A stretch of DNA of 64,000 nucleotides, taken from assembly GCA_019119575.1 (NCBI GenBank), contig DWWT01000065.1:26831-90830 (forward strand), given 5' to 3'. This DNA comes from Candidatus Enterocloster excrementipullorum. Its GTDB lineage: Bacteria > Bacillota > Clostridia > Lachnospirales > Lachnospiraceae. The notes below the pieces were generated by a model that saw only the letters and a program-made list of their open reading frames with translations, was not told the DNA's origin and ran no database searches. Made by a program: the position numbers and the translations under genes. Shown here piece after piece: positions 32,954 to 42,245 of the stretch. Position 1 is the stretch's first letter, and every line of letters starts with the position of its first letter.

Positions 32954-34141
32954 TTGACAGAGATCGATAGGGAGAGAAATAAGGGCGCTCTGCGCCGGGG
33001 TTATACAACGGGAACCTGCGCGGCTGCGGCGGCCCAGGCTGCAGCATGGATGCTGTTAGCCGGAACGCGCGTGGAAAAGGCTGCGGTCACGCTGCCCGGC
33101 GGGATGCGTCTGGAGCTTGCTGTGGAGGAAGAACGGTTCGGTGCGGGCTGGGCCTCCTGCGCAGTCCGCAAGGACAGCGGGGACGACCCGGATGTGACGG
33201 ATGGACTTTTGGTGTGGGCAACGGTGTCCGCCTCTCCTATAAAAACGGAAAAAAGTGGGATAATAGAACATAAAGAAGAGGATATTTCCCTGTATTTGTC
33301 CGGCGGAGTGGGAGTTGGAACGGTTACAAGGCCTGGATTGAGCTGTAAAGTGGGAGAACCAGCTATAAATCCGGTGCCGCGGCAGATGATCGTTTCCCAT
33401 GTGGCCGGCGTGTGCCGCAAAACAGGATTTTCCGGAGCGTTGTGGATTGAGATTTTTGTTCCGGGGGGACGGGAGATTGCCCGCCGGACCTTTAATCCCA
33501 GGCTGGGAATCCGGGACGGAATTTCTATTTTGGGAACCAGCGGGATTGTGGAGCCTATGAGCCGCAGGGCTCTTTTGGAAACCATCCGCCTGGAGCTTCG
33601 TCAGAAGCATCTGGCCGGGTGGAAGATTCTGGCTGTCACGCCGGGCAATTATGGGGAGCGTTTCCTCGCTGACGAGCTGGGCATCCCGGAAGATCGGGCG
33701 GTGATCTGCAGCAATTATATCGGGGAAACCCTGGACATGGCAGCCCGGGAGGGGGTGAAAGAGATTCTGCTCGTGGGCCATGGGGGAAAACTCATCAAGA
33801 CAGCGGCGGGAATCATGGACACGCATTCGCGGACAGCGGATGGCCGGATGGAGATTCTGGCAGCCTGGGGAGCGGCCTGCGGGGCGGATCAGGAACTGGT
33901 AAATGAAATTCTGCAGGCAGTCACAGTGGACCAGGGGCTGGCGCTTTTAGAGACCCGTCCCGGGCTTCGGGAGAAAACCATGGAGCGGATTATGGAGCGG
34001 ATGGCTTTTTACCTGGGGGAGAGGGCCGGCGGGAAGCTTTGCGCGGAGGCCGTCATGTTTACGAATGAACGCGGAATTTTAGGAATGACTCCGGGAGCCA
34101 GGCAGATGCTTGCAGCTCTCAAGGCAGACAGAAAGGAATAG
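32954..34141 (+). CDS. cbiD: Cobalt-precorrin-5B (C1)-methyltransferase CbiD
   Basis: 395 aa from TTG at 32954, preceded by GGGAGAG. This start gives MTEIDRERNKGALRRGYTTGTCAAAAAQAAAWML, the family N-terminus; longer readings would translate the tandem repeat and are rejected. Further motifs: DDPDVTDG, GVGTVTRPGL, GEPAINPVPR and LVGHGGKLIKTAAGIM..HSR. It methylates C-1 with S-adenosylmethionine in the anaerobic pathway. Start codon confidence is moderate; identity is high. Confidence 0.93.
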   Translation: MTEIDRERNKGALRRGYTTGTCAAAAAQAAAWMLLAGTRVEKAAVTLPGGMRLELAVEEERFGAGWASCAVRKDSGDDPDVTDGLLVWATVSASPIKTEKSGIIEHKEEDISLYLSGGVGVGTVTRPGLSCKVGEPAINPVPRQMIVSHVAGVCRKTGFSGALWIEIFVPGGREIARRTFNPRLGIRDGISILGTSGIVEPMSRRALLETIRLELRQKHLAGWKILAVTPGNYGERFLADELGIPEDRAVICSNYIGETLDMAAREGVKEILLVGHGGKLIKTAAGIMDTHSRTADGRMEILAAWGAACGADQELVNEILQAVTVDQGLALLETRPGLREKTMERIMERMAFYLGERAGGKLCAEAVMFTNERGILGMTPGARQMLAALKADRKE

Positions 34142-34145
34142 AGTT

Positions 34146-35744
34146 ATGGTACATATTGTGGGAGCAGGGCCTGGGGCCACGGATTTGATTACAGTGCGGG
34201 GGCTCCGTCTGCTGCAGCAGGCGGATGTGGTGGTTTATGCGGGTACCCTTGTCAACAGAGAGCTTCTCAGGGAGACAAAGCCGGGCGCCCTTCTGTATGA
34301 CAGCGGAACCATGACGCTGGAGGAAGTCATGGAGGTGATTGGGAAGGCGGAAGCCAGGGGAGACAGCATTGTCCGTCTGCACACCGGGGATCCCTCCCTG
34401 TACGGGGCCATCCGGGAGCAGATGGATCAGATGGAAAAGGCAGGGATCCCTTATGCTATTTGTCCGGGTGTGAGCTCTTTCTGCGGGGCAGCAGCATCTT
34501 TGCACATGGAGTATACCCTTCCCGGCGTGTCCCAGAGCCTGGTGATTACCCGGATGGCAGGGAGAACCCCGGTGCCGGAACGGGAATCCATCCGAAGCTT
34601 TGCGGCGCACAGGACGTCTATGGCCATATTTTTAAGCGCGGGCATGTTAAAGGAGCTGAAGGAAGAGCTGATTCTGGGGGGATATCCGGAGGACACGCCG
34701 GCGGCCCTGGTGTACCGGGCCACATGGCCGGATGAGCGTGTGGTGCGCTGCCGTCTGGCGGATCTGGATGGGGCCGGGCAGGAGGCGGGGATCCGCCGCC
34801 AGGCCCTGGTGCTGGTAGGGGATGCGGTGTCCCAGACAGGCTGGAACCGGTCGTGCCTGTATGATCCGGGATTTGTCACGGGATTTAGGGGAGAGAGAAC
34901 CCAGGAGGCTGAACATCCGGGAGAGGAATGCACGGAGAGAGGCATGCGGCAGGAAAAGGCCGGCACGCTCTACGTGGTCGGCATTGGGCCGGGAAGGCCG
35001 GATCAGATGACGGCCCAGGCCCGTCAGGCCTTGGAGCGGAGCCGGGTGATTGCCGGATATCCGGTGTATGTGGATTTGGTGCGGGAATATTTTCCGGGCC
35101 GGGAATACATCACCGCAGGCATGACCCAGGAAGAGAAGCGCTGCCGTCTGGCTTTGGAGGCCGCAAAGGAGGGCAAGGATACGGCCCTTGTGTGCAGCGG
35201 CGATCCGCAGATCTACGGATTGGCCGGCCTGGTTCTGGAGCTTTCCGGGGAATACCCCGAGGTTCGGGTGGAGGTGGTCAGCGGCGTGACAGCGGCGTCC
35301 AGCGGCGGCGCTCTTTTGGGGGCTCCGCTCATGGGGGATTTTGCGGTAATCAGCTTGAGCGACCGTCTGACGCCTCTGGATGAAATATGGAACAGGGTTG
35401 AGGCTGCGGCCAAGGCGGATTTTGTGATCTGCCTGTACAATCCCGCCAGCAAGGGCCGGCCGGATTACCTTAAGCAGGCCTGCCGGCGTATAGTTCCGTA
35501 CCGGGGACCGGATACGGTCTGCGGCGTGGTTTCCCGCATCGGCCGCGAGGGAGAGCGGACGGAGATTCTGCGTCTTGAAGAGCTGGCCGAATATCCGGCC
35601 GATATGTTTACCACTGTATTTATTGGAAATTCCAAGACGATGCGCCTGGGAGAATGGATGGTGACGCCCAGGGGCTACCGCCTGAAAGGAACGGGTAGCA
35701 GAACCGTGAATAAAGAAAGCGCGCCGGACGGAGGAATGGCGTGA
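34146..35744 (+). CDS. cbiFH: Fused CbiF-CbiH: precorrin-4 C11- and precorrin-3B C17-methyltransferases
   Basis: 532 aa, ATG at 34146. Residues 1-245 are CbiF/CobM: VHIVGAGPGATDLITVRGLRLL, VYAGTLVN, RLHTGDPSLYGAI, YPIxPGVSSF-like AICPGVSSFCGAAA. After a charged linker (TQEAEHPGEECTERGMRQEK), residues 285-525 are CbiH/CobJ: LYVVGIGPGRPDQMT, VIAGYPVYVDLV, CSGDPQIYGLAG, VVSGVTAASSGGALLGAPLM and FVICLYNPASKGRP. Both halves keep the S-adenosylmethionine-binding GxGxG and CSGDPxxYG motifs, so both activities are expected. These act on neighbouring steps of ring contraction. Four bases follow the cbiD stop. Confidence 0.93.
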   Translation: MVHIVGAGPGATDLITVRGLRLLQQADVVVYAGTLVNRELLRETKPGALLYDSGTMTLEEVMEVIGKAEARGDSIVRLHTGDPSLYGAIREQMDQMEKAGIPYAICPGVSSFCGAAASLHMEYTLPGVSQSLVITRMAGRTPVPERESIRSFAAHRTSMAIFLSAGMLKELKEELILGGYPEDTPAALVYRATWPDERVVRCRLADLDGAGQEAGIRRQALVLVGDAVSQTGWNRSCLYDPGFVTGFRGERTQEAEHPGEECTERGMRQEKAGTLYVVGIGPGRPDQMTAQARQALERSRVIAGYPVYVDLVREYFPGREYITAGMTQEEKRCRLALEAAKEGKDTALVCSGDPQIYGLAGLVLELSGEYPEVRVEVVSGVTAASSGGALLGAPLMGDFAVISLSDRLTPLDEIWNRVEAAAKADFVICLYNPASKGRPDYLKQACRRIVPYRGPDTVCGVVSRIGREGERTEILRLEELAEYPADMFTTVFIGNSKTMRLGEWMVTPRGYRLKGTGSRTVNKESAPDGGMA

Positions 35745-36595
35745 GAGGCGGCAGGATCGCCCTTTTCGGCGGGACGACCGAGGGAAGGCTTCTGGCAAAA
35801 AAGCTGACCGAAGAGGGATTTGAGGGAGTGCTTCTTGTGGCAACGGAGTACGGAGCCCTGCTGGCGGCTGGGGAGGGCGGAGCTTGTATGCCGGCAGGGA
35901 GACAGGCATCCCGGGATGGGGAAAATGCGTCTGCGGGAATCCGGGTACATGCGGGCCGGCTGGATCAGGCACAGATGGAGGCGCTGTTTTCACAGGAGCG
36001 GGTCGGCCTGGCAATTGACGCGACCCACCCCTACGCAGTCCGGGCAACGGCCAATATACGGGAGGCCTGCAGGCGAACCGGCGTTTTGTACCTCAGGTGT
36101 ATCCGGGGAGAAACGCCGGGAGCAGGCGGAAATCCGGAGGCTTTGCCGGGAGAACGCATGGTTCGGTTCCCTGATATGGCACGGGCGGCAGAATGGCTTA
36201 AAGAGACCGAGGGAAATATTCTGCTCACCACAGGAAGCCGGGATCTGGCGGCGTTTTCAGGGATCGACCGGGAGCGGATGTATGTGCGGGTTCTTCCCGC
36301 GGAGCGCTCGCTGGCAGCCTGCCGGGAGCAGGGGCATATGGGCAGGCACGTGATTGCCATGCAGGGCCCCTTCTCTGAGGAACTCAATCTGGCCCTGCTG
36401 CGGGAATTTTCCTGCCGGATTTTGGTGACAAAGGACGGGGGAAGCCAGGGCGGCTTTGAGGAAAAGCGGCGTGCGGCGGCCAGAGCCGGGGCAGTTTTCG
36501 CAGTGGTGGAAAGGCCTGGGGAGACAGGTTTTTCTATGGAAGAAGTAATAAAGCGCGCAAGGGAGTGGAGAAACAATGAGACAGGAAGAATATGA
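35741..36595 (+). CDS. cbiJ: Precorrin-6A reductase CbiJ/CobK
   Basis: 284 aa. The GTG start at 35741 overlaps the previous stop (GTGA) with GGAGG upstream. Signatures: IALFGGTTEGRLLAKKL, AIDATHPYAVRATANIREACRRTG, LLTTGSRDLAAF, and AMQGPFSEELNLALL followed by LVTKDGGSQGGFEEK. It reduces the macrocycle using NAD(P)H. A short insertion (residues 45-62) contains a Gly/Arg-rich loop. The 3' end overlaps the cbiET gene by 20 bases. Confidence 0.92.
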   Translation: MRGGRIALFGGTTEGRLLAKKLTEEGFEGVLLVATEYGALLAAGEGGACMPAGRQASRDGENASAGIRVHAGRLDQAQMEALFSQERVGLAIDATHPYAVRATANIREACRRTGVLYLRCIRGETPGAGGNPEALPGERMVRFPDMARAAEWLKETEGNILLTTGSRDLAAFSGIDRERMYVRVLPAERSLAACREQGHMGRHVIAMQGPFSEELNLALLREFSCRILVTKDGGSQGGFEEKRRAAARAGAVFAVVERPGETGFSMEEVIKRAREWRNNETGRI

Positions 36596-37889
36596 GCCGA
36601 TGCGCCCGGTGGTCTATCTGATCGGGATTGGAATGGGCGGCCCGGATCAGCTGACGGGGCAGGCCGAAGACTGCCTGAAAAGGGCCCAGGCCGTGATGGG
36701 AGCGGAACGGATGCTGGACAGTGTAAGCGGCTTCATCGAAGGACGCCAGGTATTGGCAGCTTACCGGCCAAGCGATATGGTAAAATGGCTGTCATCCTTT
36801 TCCTGGGAGGAAGCGGCCCTGGTGCTGTCCGGGGATACGGGATTTTACAGCGGCGCGGAAGCGGCAGGGCGGGCTTTTGCCAGGGAGGGATGGGATGTGG
36901 AGTACATTCCGGGAATCTCCAGCCTCTCGTATTTCTGCGCCAGGCTGGGAAAGAGCTGGCAGAATGTGCGCGCGTTAAGCCGCCATGGCAGGGAACTGGA
37001 TCTGACGGCAAATGTGCGCAGATACAAAAGCTGCTTTGTGATTTTAGGAGAACCCGGGGAGGCTGCCAGTCTGTGCAGGGAACTGGTGGCCGCCGGTCTG
37101 GGAAATGTGACGGTTTGGGCAGGGGAAAATTTTTCTTATTCCAATGAACGAATCACCTGGGATATGACGCCTGCAGAGCTGATCATGGAGGACGAGGCAA
37201 GGCCGTTCGGCGGTTTATGCTGCATGCTTATCGAGAATCCCCAGGCCCAGGAAGAGCTTCTCTATCCCGATGTGTGGCTGGAGGACGGGGATTTTACCAG
37301 GGGCCAGGTTCCTATGACGAAGGATTTGGTCCGCCGGAGCATTTTGGGCATGCTGCGCATCGGCGGAGGGGCTGTGTGCTACGACATCGGAGCGGGAACC
37401 GGATCCGTGGCTGTGGAGATGGGACGTGAAATCCGCAGGCAGTGCGGGGAGGGCCGCGTGTATGCCGTTGAGAAGGATGGGGAGGCATTAAATCTCATAG
37501 AGGCCAACGGAAGGAAGTTTCACGGGGACTGGCCGGGCTTCTGCATTGTGGAGGGCGAGGCGCCGGAAGCATTGGAAGAGCTGGAGCCTCCCACCCATGC
37601 GTTTATCGGAGGAAGCGCCGGCCGGTTCCGGGAGATTGTGGACTGGCTGGTCAGAGCCAATCCACAGGTGCGCATTGCGGCCACAGCGATTACCTTGGAG
37701 ACTGCGGGGGAGATACTGGCCTGTATGCGGGACTATGGATTTAAGGAGGCGCGGATGGTGCAGGTCAGCGTGGCTGAGGCCCAGCCGGTGGGCGGCATCC
37801 ATATGCTGCGGGGAAATAATCCGGTGTTTCTGGCAGTGATGCAGGGAGCAGACAGCGGGCTGGAGGATATTGAATGGCAGGATTTGTGA
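36576..37889 (+). CDS. cbiET: Fused CbiE-CbiT: precorrin-6B C5,15-methyltransferase (decarboxylating)
   Basis: 437 aa (CobL type). CbiE occupies residues 1-210: YLIGIGMGGPDQLTGQAEDCL, LVLSGDTGFYSGA, EYIPGISSLSYFCARL. CbiT occupies 225-437: TKDLVRRSILGMLRI, then the class I methyltransferase motif CYDIGAGTGSVAVEMG, AVEKDGEALNLIEAN and HAFIGGSAG. It methylates C-5 and C-15 and decarboxylates the C-12 acetate side chain. The 3' end overlaps cbiA by 16 bases, in keeping with tight translational coupling. Confidence 0.94.
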   Translation: MRQEEYEPMRPVVYLIGIGMGGPDQLTGQAEDCLKRAQAVMGAERMLDSVSGFIEGRQVLAAYRPSDMVKWLSSFSWEEAALVLSGDTGFYSGAEAAGRAFAREGWDVEYIPGISSLSYFCARLGKSWQNVRALSRHGRELDLTANVRRYKSCFVILGEPGEAASLCRELVAAGLGNVTVWAGENFSYSNERITWDMTPAELIMEDEARPFGGLCCMLIENPQAQEELLYPDVWLEDGDFTRGQVPMTKDLVRRSILGMLRIGGGAVCYDIGAGTGSVAVEMGREIRRQCGEGRVYAVEKDGEALNLIEANGRKFHGDWPGFCIVEGEAPEALEELEPPTHAFIGGSAGRFREIVDWLVRANPQVRIAATAITLETAGEILACMRDYGFKEARMVQVSVAEAQPVGGIHMLRGNNPVFLAVMQGADSGLEDIEWQDL

Positions 37890-39262
37890 TTGCGTCCCCC
37901 AAAAGCGGAAGCGGAAAGACCATGGTTGTCTGCGGCCTTTTGGAGGCCGCCCGGCGCAGGGGGCTCTCCCCCTGCGCGTTTAAATGCGGGCCGGATTATA
38001 TTGACGGCCTGTTTCACCGCCAGGTGCTGGGGGTGGACGGGGGAAATCTGGACAGCTTTTTTGAGGGGGAAGAGGCTCTGCGGGCAAAGATGCAGCGCGT
38101 CAAACAGGAGCATTTTGTCATTGCGGAGGGGGCAATGGGCTATTTCGACGGCCTGGGAGGCACCACGGCGCGGGCCAGCGCCTGGGAAATAGCGCATATA
38201 CTCGGAATGCCGGCCGTCCTGGTGGTGGATGCGCAGGGAGCCAGTCTGTCCCTCATGGCGCTCATCAGAGGGTTTCTCGCATTTGAGAAGGAGCTGGGGG
38301 ACTGCCGGATCCGGGCCGTTATTTTTAACCGCATGTCCCCGGGAATGTATCCCCGGATGAAAAAAATGACGGAAGAAAGGCTGGGAATCCGGGCGGCGGG
38401 GTATGTGCCGCCTTTGGATTTTCTTGCGGTGGGAAGCCGCCATCTGGGACTGATCCTGCCGGGGGAAATTCCCGGCATTAAGGAGCAGATGGAGCGGCTG
38501 GCGGACTGCCTGGAAGAGACGCTGGACTGGGATGTGCTGCTTGAGACAGCGAAAGAACAGCCGGATCCGGCTCCGACATCCGTTCCGCAGCGCTGTATGT
38601 CCCGCCGCTTCCGCCTGGGCGTGGCCTGGGATGAGGCGTTCTGCTTTTATTATAGGGACAATCTGGAACTTCTGGAGAAGCTGGGCGCGGAGCTTGTGTA
38701 CTTCAGCCCTCTGCACGACCGGGAGCTTCCGCAGGGGATTGGCGGCCTGCTTTTAGGCGGGGGATATCCGGAAAAATATGCAGAAGAGCTGGGAGCGAAC
38801 CGGGATATGGCCCGGTGTGTCCGTCAGGCGGCTGAGGCAGGGATGCCTGTGCTTGCGGAGTGCGGCGGTTATCTCTATCTTCTGGATGAACTGGAGGGGG
38901 AGGACGGAGCTGTTTATCCCATGGCCGGCGTATTTTCCGGCAGGGGATGGAGAAAGGGAAAGAACAGCCATTTTGGATATATTTCTCTCACCAGCCCCTG
39001 TGCGACTCCCTACCTGATTCCCGGGGAAGAGATTCGAGGCCATGAATTTCATTATTGGGAATGCCGGGGCGGCGAGGATGCGCTCTGCATGAAGGCGGCA
39101 AAGCCGGTGGGCGAGAGAGACTGGCCGGCCATCCGCATCCAAAAGCAGGTAATGGCCGGATTCCCCCATCTGTATTATCCTTCCTGCCCGGCATTTGCAG
39201 AACGGTTTGCCGGAGCATGCCGCAGATATTGGGAAAGGAGCGGAAAACATGACATTATATGA
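37874..39262 (+). CDS. cbiA: Cobyrinate a,c-diamide synthase CbiA
   Basis: 462 aa. N-terminal dethiobiotin-synthetase-like ATPase: FVIASPKSGSGKTMVVCGLLEA (P-loop), FKCGPDYIDGLFH, EGAMGYFDGLGG. C-terminal class I glutaminase: GGGYPEKYAEELGAN, the nucleophile Cys in PVLAECGGYLYLLDEL, and GHEFHYWE (His). It amidates the a and c carboxylates using glutamine and ATP. It overlaps cobT by 14 bases. Confidence 0.95.
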   Translation: MAGFVIASPKSGSGKTMVVCGLLEAARRRGLSPCAFKCGPDYIDGLFHRQVLGVDGGNLDSFFEGEEALRAKMQRVKQEHFVIAEGAMGYFDGLGGTTARASAWEIAHILGMPAVLVVDAQGASLSLMALIRGFLAFEKELGDCRIRAVIFNRMSPGMYPRMKKMTEERLGIRAAGYVPPLDFLAVGSRHLGLILPGEIPGIKEQMERLADCLEETLDWDVLLETAKEQPDPAPTSVPQRCMSRRFRLGVAWDEAFCFYYRDNLELLEKLGAELVYFSPLHDRELPQGIGGLLLGGGYPEKYAEELGANRDMARCVRQAAEAGMPVLAECGGYLYLLDELEGEDGAVYPMAGVFSGRGWRKGKNSHFGYISLTSPCATPYLIPGEEIRGHEFHYWECRGGEDALCMKAAKPVGERDWPAIRIQKQVMAGFPHLYYPSCPAFAERFAGACRRYWERSGKHDII

Positions 39263-40334
39263 GGCAGCGGAGTTGGTGCGCCCGGCGGACCGGGAGGCCA
39301 TGAGGCGGGCACAGCAGCGGTGGAGCCAGGTGGCGAAGCCCCTGGACAGCCTGGGAGTTTTGGAGGCTGACCTGGTGCGCATTGCGGGGGTCCAGAGAAC
39401 ACCGGACATTTCCCTGGAGGAAAAATGGATTGCCGTCATGTGCGCGGACAATGGGATTGTGGCGGAGGGGGTAACCCAGACGGGCCAGGAGGTAACGGCT
39501 GCGGTGGCAGAGCGCATGGGCCGCAGGGCTTCCTGCGTATGCCTGATGGCCGCCCGGGCTGGAGCCAGGATTTTTCCTGTGGATGTGGGGATTGCTTCCA
39601 GGGAGAGGATTGAAGGGCTTCTGGAGAGAAAAGTTCGCCGGGGAACAGAGGATTTCCTGAAAGGGCCTGCCATGAGCCGCGCGGAAGCCGTCCGGGCCGC
39701 AGAATGCGGTGTGGAGACAGCCGGAATTCTGGCGGATCAGGGCTGCCGGCTGGCAGGAGCCGGGGAGATGGGAATTGGAAATACCACCACATCCAGCGCT
39801 CTGATCAGCGTATTTTTGGGAATCACGCCCCGGGAGGCAGCGGGCCGGGGAGCAGGGCTCTCCGATGCGGGCTACCGGCGGAAGGTGCAGGTGATTGAAG
39901 AGGGAATCCGAAAAAACCGCCCGGATCCGTCGGACCCTCTGGACGTGCTGGCAAAGGTAGGGGGATTGGATCTGGCCGCCCTGGCCGGGTTTTACATAGG
40001 CTGTGCCGCCAGAGGGATTCCCGTGGTTCTGGACGGGCTGATCACAGGTGCTGCCGCCCTGGCTACGGTGTGCCTCTGCCCGGCAGCAGGGGAATATCTT
40101 CTGGCCTCCCATGTGTCGGCAGAGCCGGCGGGAAAGCTGGTTTTGGAGGCATTGGGCCTTCGGGCGGCCATCGATGCCGGGATGTGCCTTGGGGAGGGAT
40201 GCGGGGCGGCGGTCCTGTTCCCTCTTCTGGATATGGCGGCTGAGGTTTATGGAAAGATGGAGACATTTGACCAGATGCAGGTAGAGCAGTACGAGCGGTT
40301 TGAGACAGAGGACGGGGAGGGAAAGAGCCGATGA
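39249..40334 (+). CDS. cobT: Nicotinate-nucleotide--dimethylbenzimidazole phosphoribosyltransferase CobT
   Basis: 361 aa, ATG at 39249 inside the end of cbiA. Motifs: QRWSQVAKPLDSLGVLE, MCADNGIVAEGVTQTGQEVT, AGEMGIGNTTTSSALI, VLDGLITGAAAL, LEALGLRAAIDAGMCLGEGCGAA. It makes the alpha-ribazole phosphate of the lower ligand. No benzimidazole-synthesis genes (bluB or bza) are nearby, so the base may come from elsewhere in the genome or outside. It overlaps cobU by 4 bases. Confidence 0.95.
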   Translation: MTLYEAAELVRPADREAMRRAQQRWSQVAKPLDSLGVLEADLVRIAGVQRTPDISLEEKWIAVMCADNGIVAEGVTQTGQEVTAAVAERMGRRASCVCLMAARAGARIFPVDVGIASRERIEGLLERKVRRGTEDFLKGPAMSRAEAVRAAECGVETAGILADQGCRLAGAGEMGIGNTTTSSALISVFLGITPREAAGRGAGLSDAGYRRKVQVIEEGIRKNRPDPSDPLDVLAKVGGLDLAALAGFYIGCAARGIPVVLDGLITGAAALATVCLCPAAGEYLLASHVSAEPAGKLVLEALGLRAAIDAGMCLGEGCGAAVLFPLLDMAAEVYGKMETFDQMQVEQYERFETEDGEGKSR

Positions 40335-40900
40335 TCCATCTGGTGACCGGGGGGAGCGGAAGCGGAAAGTCGGAATACGGGGAAGGCCTGATCCTGGACA
40401 TTCCGGACGGGGAGCGCTTTTATATTGCCACGATGGAGTCCTCCGGGAGGGAGGCAGAGCGGCGGATTGCACGGCATCGGAAGCTCCGGGAAGGAAAAGG
40501 ATTTTTTACCATTGAGAGGCCGCGGGATCTGGGCGGACTGATTCTTCCGGGAGAGGGGAGAAAAAACGTGCTTCTGGAATGCGTCTCCAATCTGGCGGCC
40601 AATGAGATGTTCGGCGGCGGGGCGTGCGGGCCCGCGGAACTGGCGGGAGAGACTGGGCTGGACAGGCTCGCGGAGCTGGCCCGGCGGATCGTGTCGGATA
40701 TCAGGAGCCTGGCCCGCCAGGCAGACCATCTGGTGATTGTCACCAATCAGGTGGGGGAGGACGGCTGCTGCTATGACAGGGAGACGAGGGCGTACATTGC
40801 CCTTGTGGGCCGCGTCAATCAGGAGCTGGCAAAGCTGGCGGATCAGGTGACGGAGGTGGTCTTTGGGATTCCGGTGGTTGTGAAGGGGGAGGGAAAATGA
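40331..40900 (+). CDS. cobU: Adenosylcobinamide kinase / guanylyltransferase CobU
   Basis: 189 aa, ATGA overlap with cobT. Walker A VTGGSGSGKSEYGE, YIATMESSGREAERRIARHRKLR with the guanylylation His, VLLECVSNLAANEMF and VTNQVGEDGCCYDRETRAYIALVGRVNQELA. It phosphorylates and guanylylates adenosylcobinamide before nucleotide-loop attachment. The family is usually about 180 aa and this is full length. It overlaps cobS by 4 bases. Confidence 0.95.
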   Translation: MIHLVTGGSGSGKSEYGEGLILDIPDGERFYIATMESSGREAERRIARHRKLREGKGFFTIERPRDLGGLILPGEGRKNVLLECVSNLAANEMFGGGACGPAELAGETGLDRLAELARRIVSDIRSLARQADHLVIVTNQVGEDGCCYDRETRAYIALVGRVNQELAKLADQVTEVVFGIPVVVKGEGK

Positions 40901-41778
40901 AGCTTGTTTACGGGTGCGTGATTGCCCTTTCCATGTACTCCCGGATTCCCATGCCGCAGGTAGAATGGACAAAGGAGCGCATGGAGCATGTGCTCTGCTT
41001 TTTTCCGCTGGTGGGAATTGCGGAGGGGCTGATCCTCGGCGGATGGCTTCTGGTCAGCCGCTGGCTGGGCCTGTCGGAGTTTATGACAGCTCTGTGGGGA
41101 ACGGCTATTCCCATTCTCGTCACAGGGGGAATCCATATGGACGGGTTTCTGGACACCATGGATGCCATCCACTCCTATGGAAATCGGGAAAAACGGCTGG
41201 AGATTATGAAAGATCCGCATACCGGGGCTTTTGCGATCATTTCCGCAATGGCCTATATCTGTCTGTATGCGGGGGCGATGGGCGAATATGTACGCCTGAC
41301 GCGGCAGGAGGGCGGCGGATTTTTCTTTTTGCTGCCCGTGTTTTATCTGGCTATGGAACGGGCATTTTCCGGGCTGGGCGTTCTGGCTCTGCCCAAGGCC
41401 AAGAAAGAGGGGCTGGCAGCTTCCTTTTCTGAGGCCAGCAAGGGGAGAACGGACAGGAAAATTCTTATTTTATGGATCGTTTTAATGGAAATCGGGGTGC
41501 TCGCAGCCGCATGGTGTTTTGCCGGGGAGACCGGGCTTTCATGGAATGCGGCCGAAATGCCGGGCGGGTGGGAACAAATTTCCGCTGCCTGGGGACGGGG
41601 GATCTTGCGGGCCCTGCTTCCAGGGCTTCCCGGCGCGGTGCAGCTGGGCGTTTTCCTCTGGTTTGGACGGATGGCAAAGAGAGAGTTCGGGGGAATTACC
41701 GGGGATCTGGCGGGCTGGTTTCTGCAGGTCTGCGAGCTGGCGAGCCTGGCGGCTTTTGTGGTTTTAGCGCGTGTTTAA
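40897..41778 (+). CDS. cobS: Adenosylcobinamide-GDP ribazoletransferase CobS
   Basis: 293 aa integral membrane protein with about seven hydrophobic segments. The conserved catalytic region GGIHMDGFLDTMDAIHSYGNREKRLEIMKDPHTGAFA (metal-binding DGxxDxxDA) lies at residues 78-113. FSRIPMP-like SMYSRIPMPQVEW opens the protein. It joins adenosylcobinamide-GDP with alpha-ribazole, completing the cobamide at the membrane. It is followed by a 29-base gap to a CobU-like gene. Confidence 0.94.
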   Translation: MKLVYGCVIALSMYSRIPMPQVEWTKERMEHVLCFFPLVGIAEGLILGGWLLVSRWLGLSEFMTALWGTAIPILVTGGIHMDGFLDTMDAIHSYGNREKRLEIMKDPHTGAFAIISAMAYICLYAGAMGEYVRLTRQEGGGFFFLLPVFYLAMERAFSGLGVLALPKAKKEGLAASFSEASKGRTDRKILILWIVLMEIGVLAAAWCFAGETGLSWNAAEMPGGWEQISAAWGRGILRALLPGLPGAVQLGVFLWFGRMAKREFGGITGDLAGWFLQVCELASLAAFVVLARV

Positions 41779-41807
41779 AAAGGCATTTTAAGAAACAGGA
41801 AGGAGCA

Positions 41808-42245
41808 ATGTCTGTGATACTGATCGTGGGAGGAATGGCCCAGGGAAAGAAAAAATTTGCGGAGGATATGTTTGCCGGGGCGGAGGCTGTGCGCTGGGCG
41901 GACGGGGCATCCGCAGCGCTGGAAGATTTTGCCCAGGCTCCGTTTGGCTGCCATTTTCACCTTCTTATCCGCCGGCTCATGGAGGGGGATCCTGCGCTTC
42001 GTGCCGGGAAAATGTGGCTTTCCATGGCGGCGAAGGAGAAACTTGCGCAGGCATTGACCCGGTTTCTTCTGGAGCGGTGCAGGAGCCGTGTGCTGGTGAC
42101 GGAGGAAATCGGAAGCGGAATTATTCCCCTGGATCCGCTGGAGCGGCTTTACCGGGAACAGGCCGGCCGGGTCTGCTGCTGTCTGGCCGCTGAGGCGGAT
42201 CAGGTATGGCGGGTTGTGTGCGGCGTGGGGGGAAGGATTAAATGA
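41808..42245 (+). CDS. CobU-like P-loop protein, short paralogue
   Basis: 145 aa, ATG at 41808 after GGAAGGAG. Pattern: ILIVGGMAQGKKKFAEDMF, a degenerate Walker A in which the residue after GK is Lys rather than Ser/Thr; a central helical region; then VLVTEEIGSGIIPLDPLERLYREQAGRVCCCLAAEADQVWRVVCG, which matches the C-terminal half of CobU (VTNEVGxGIVP, RxxxGxxNQxLA). The guanylylation His motif is not evident. Such short CobU-like proteins sit in clostridial cobamide operons; the activity is untested and could be kinase-only or regulatory. It overlaps cbiB by 4 bases. Confidence 0.75.
   Translation: MSVILIVGGMAQGKKKFAEDMFAGAEAVRWADGASAALEDFAQAPFGCHFHLLIRRLMEGDPALRAGKMWLSMAAKEKLAQALTRFLLERCRSRVLVTEEIGSGIIPLDPLERLYREQAGRVCCCLAAEADQVWRVVCGVGGRIK

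Noticed and set aside
34647..36047. 466-codon antisense frame across cbiFH and cbiJ
   Set aside because: It crosses two conserved genes on the other strand and has no start context or family pattern.
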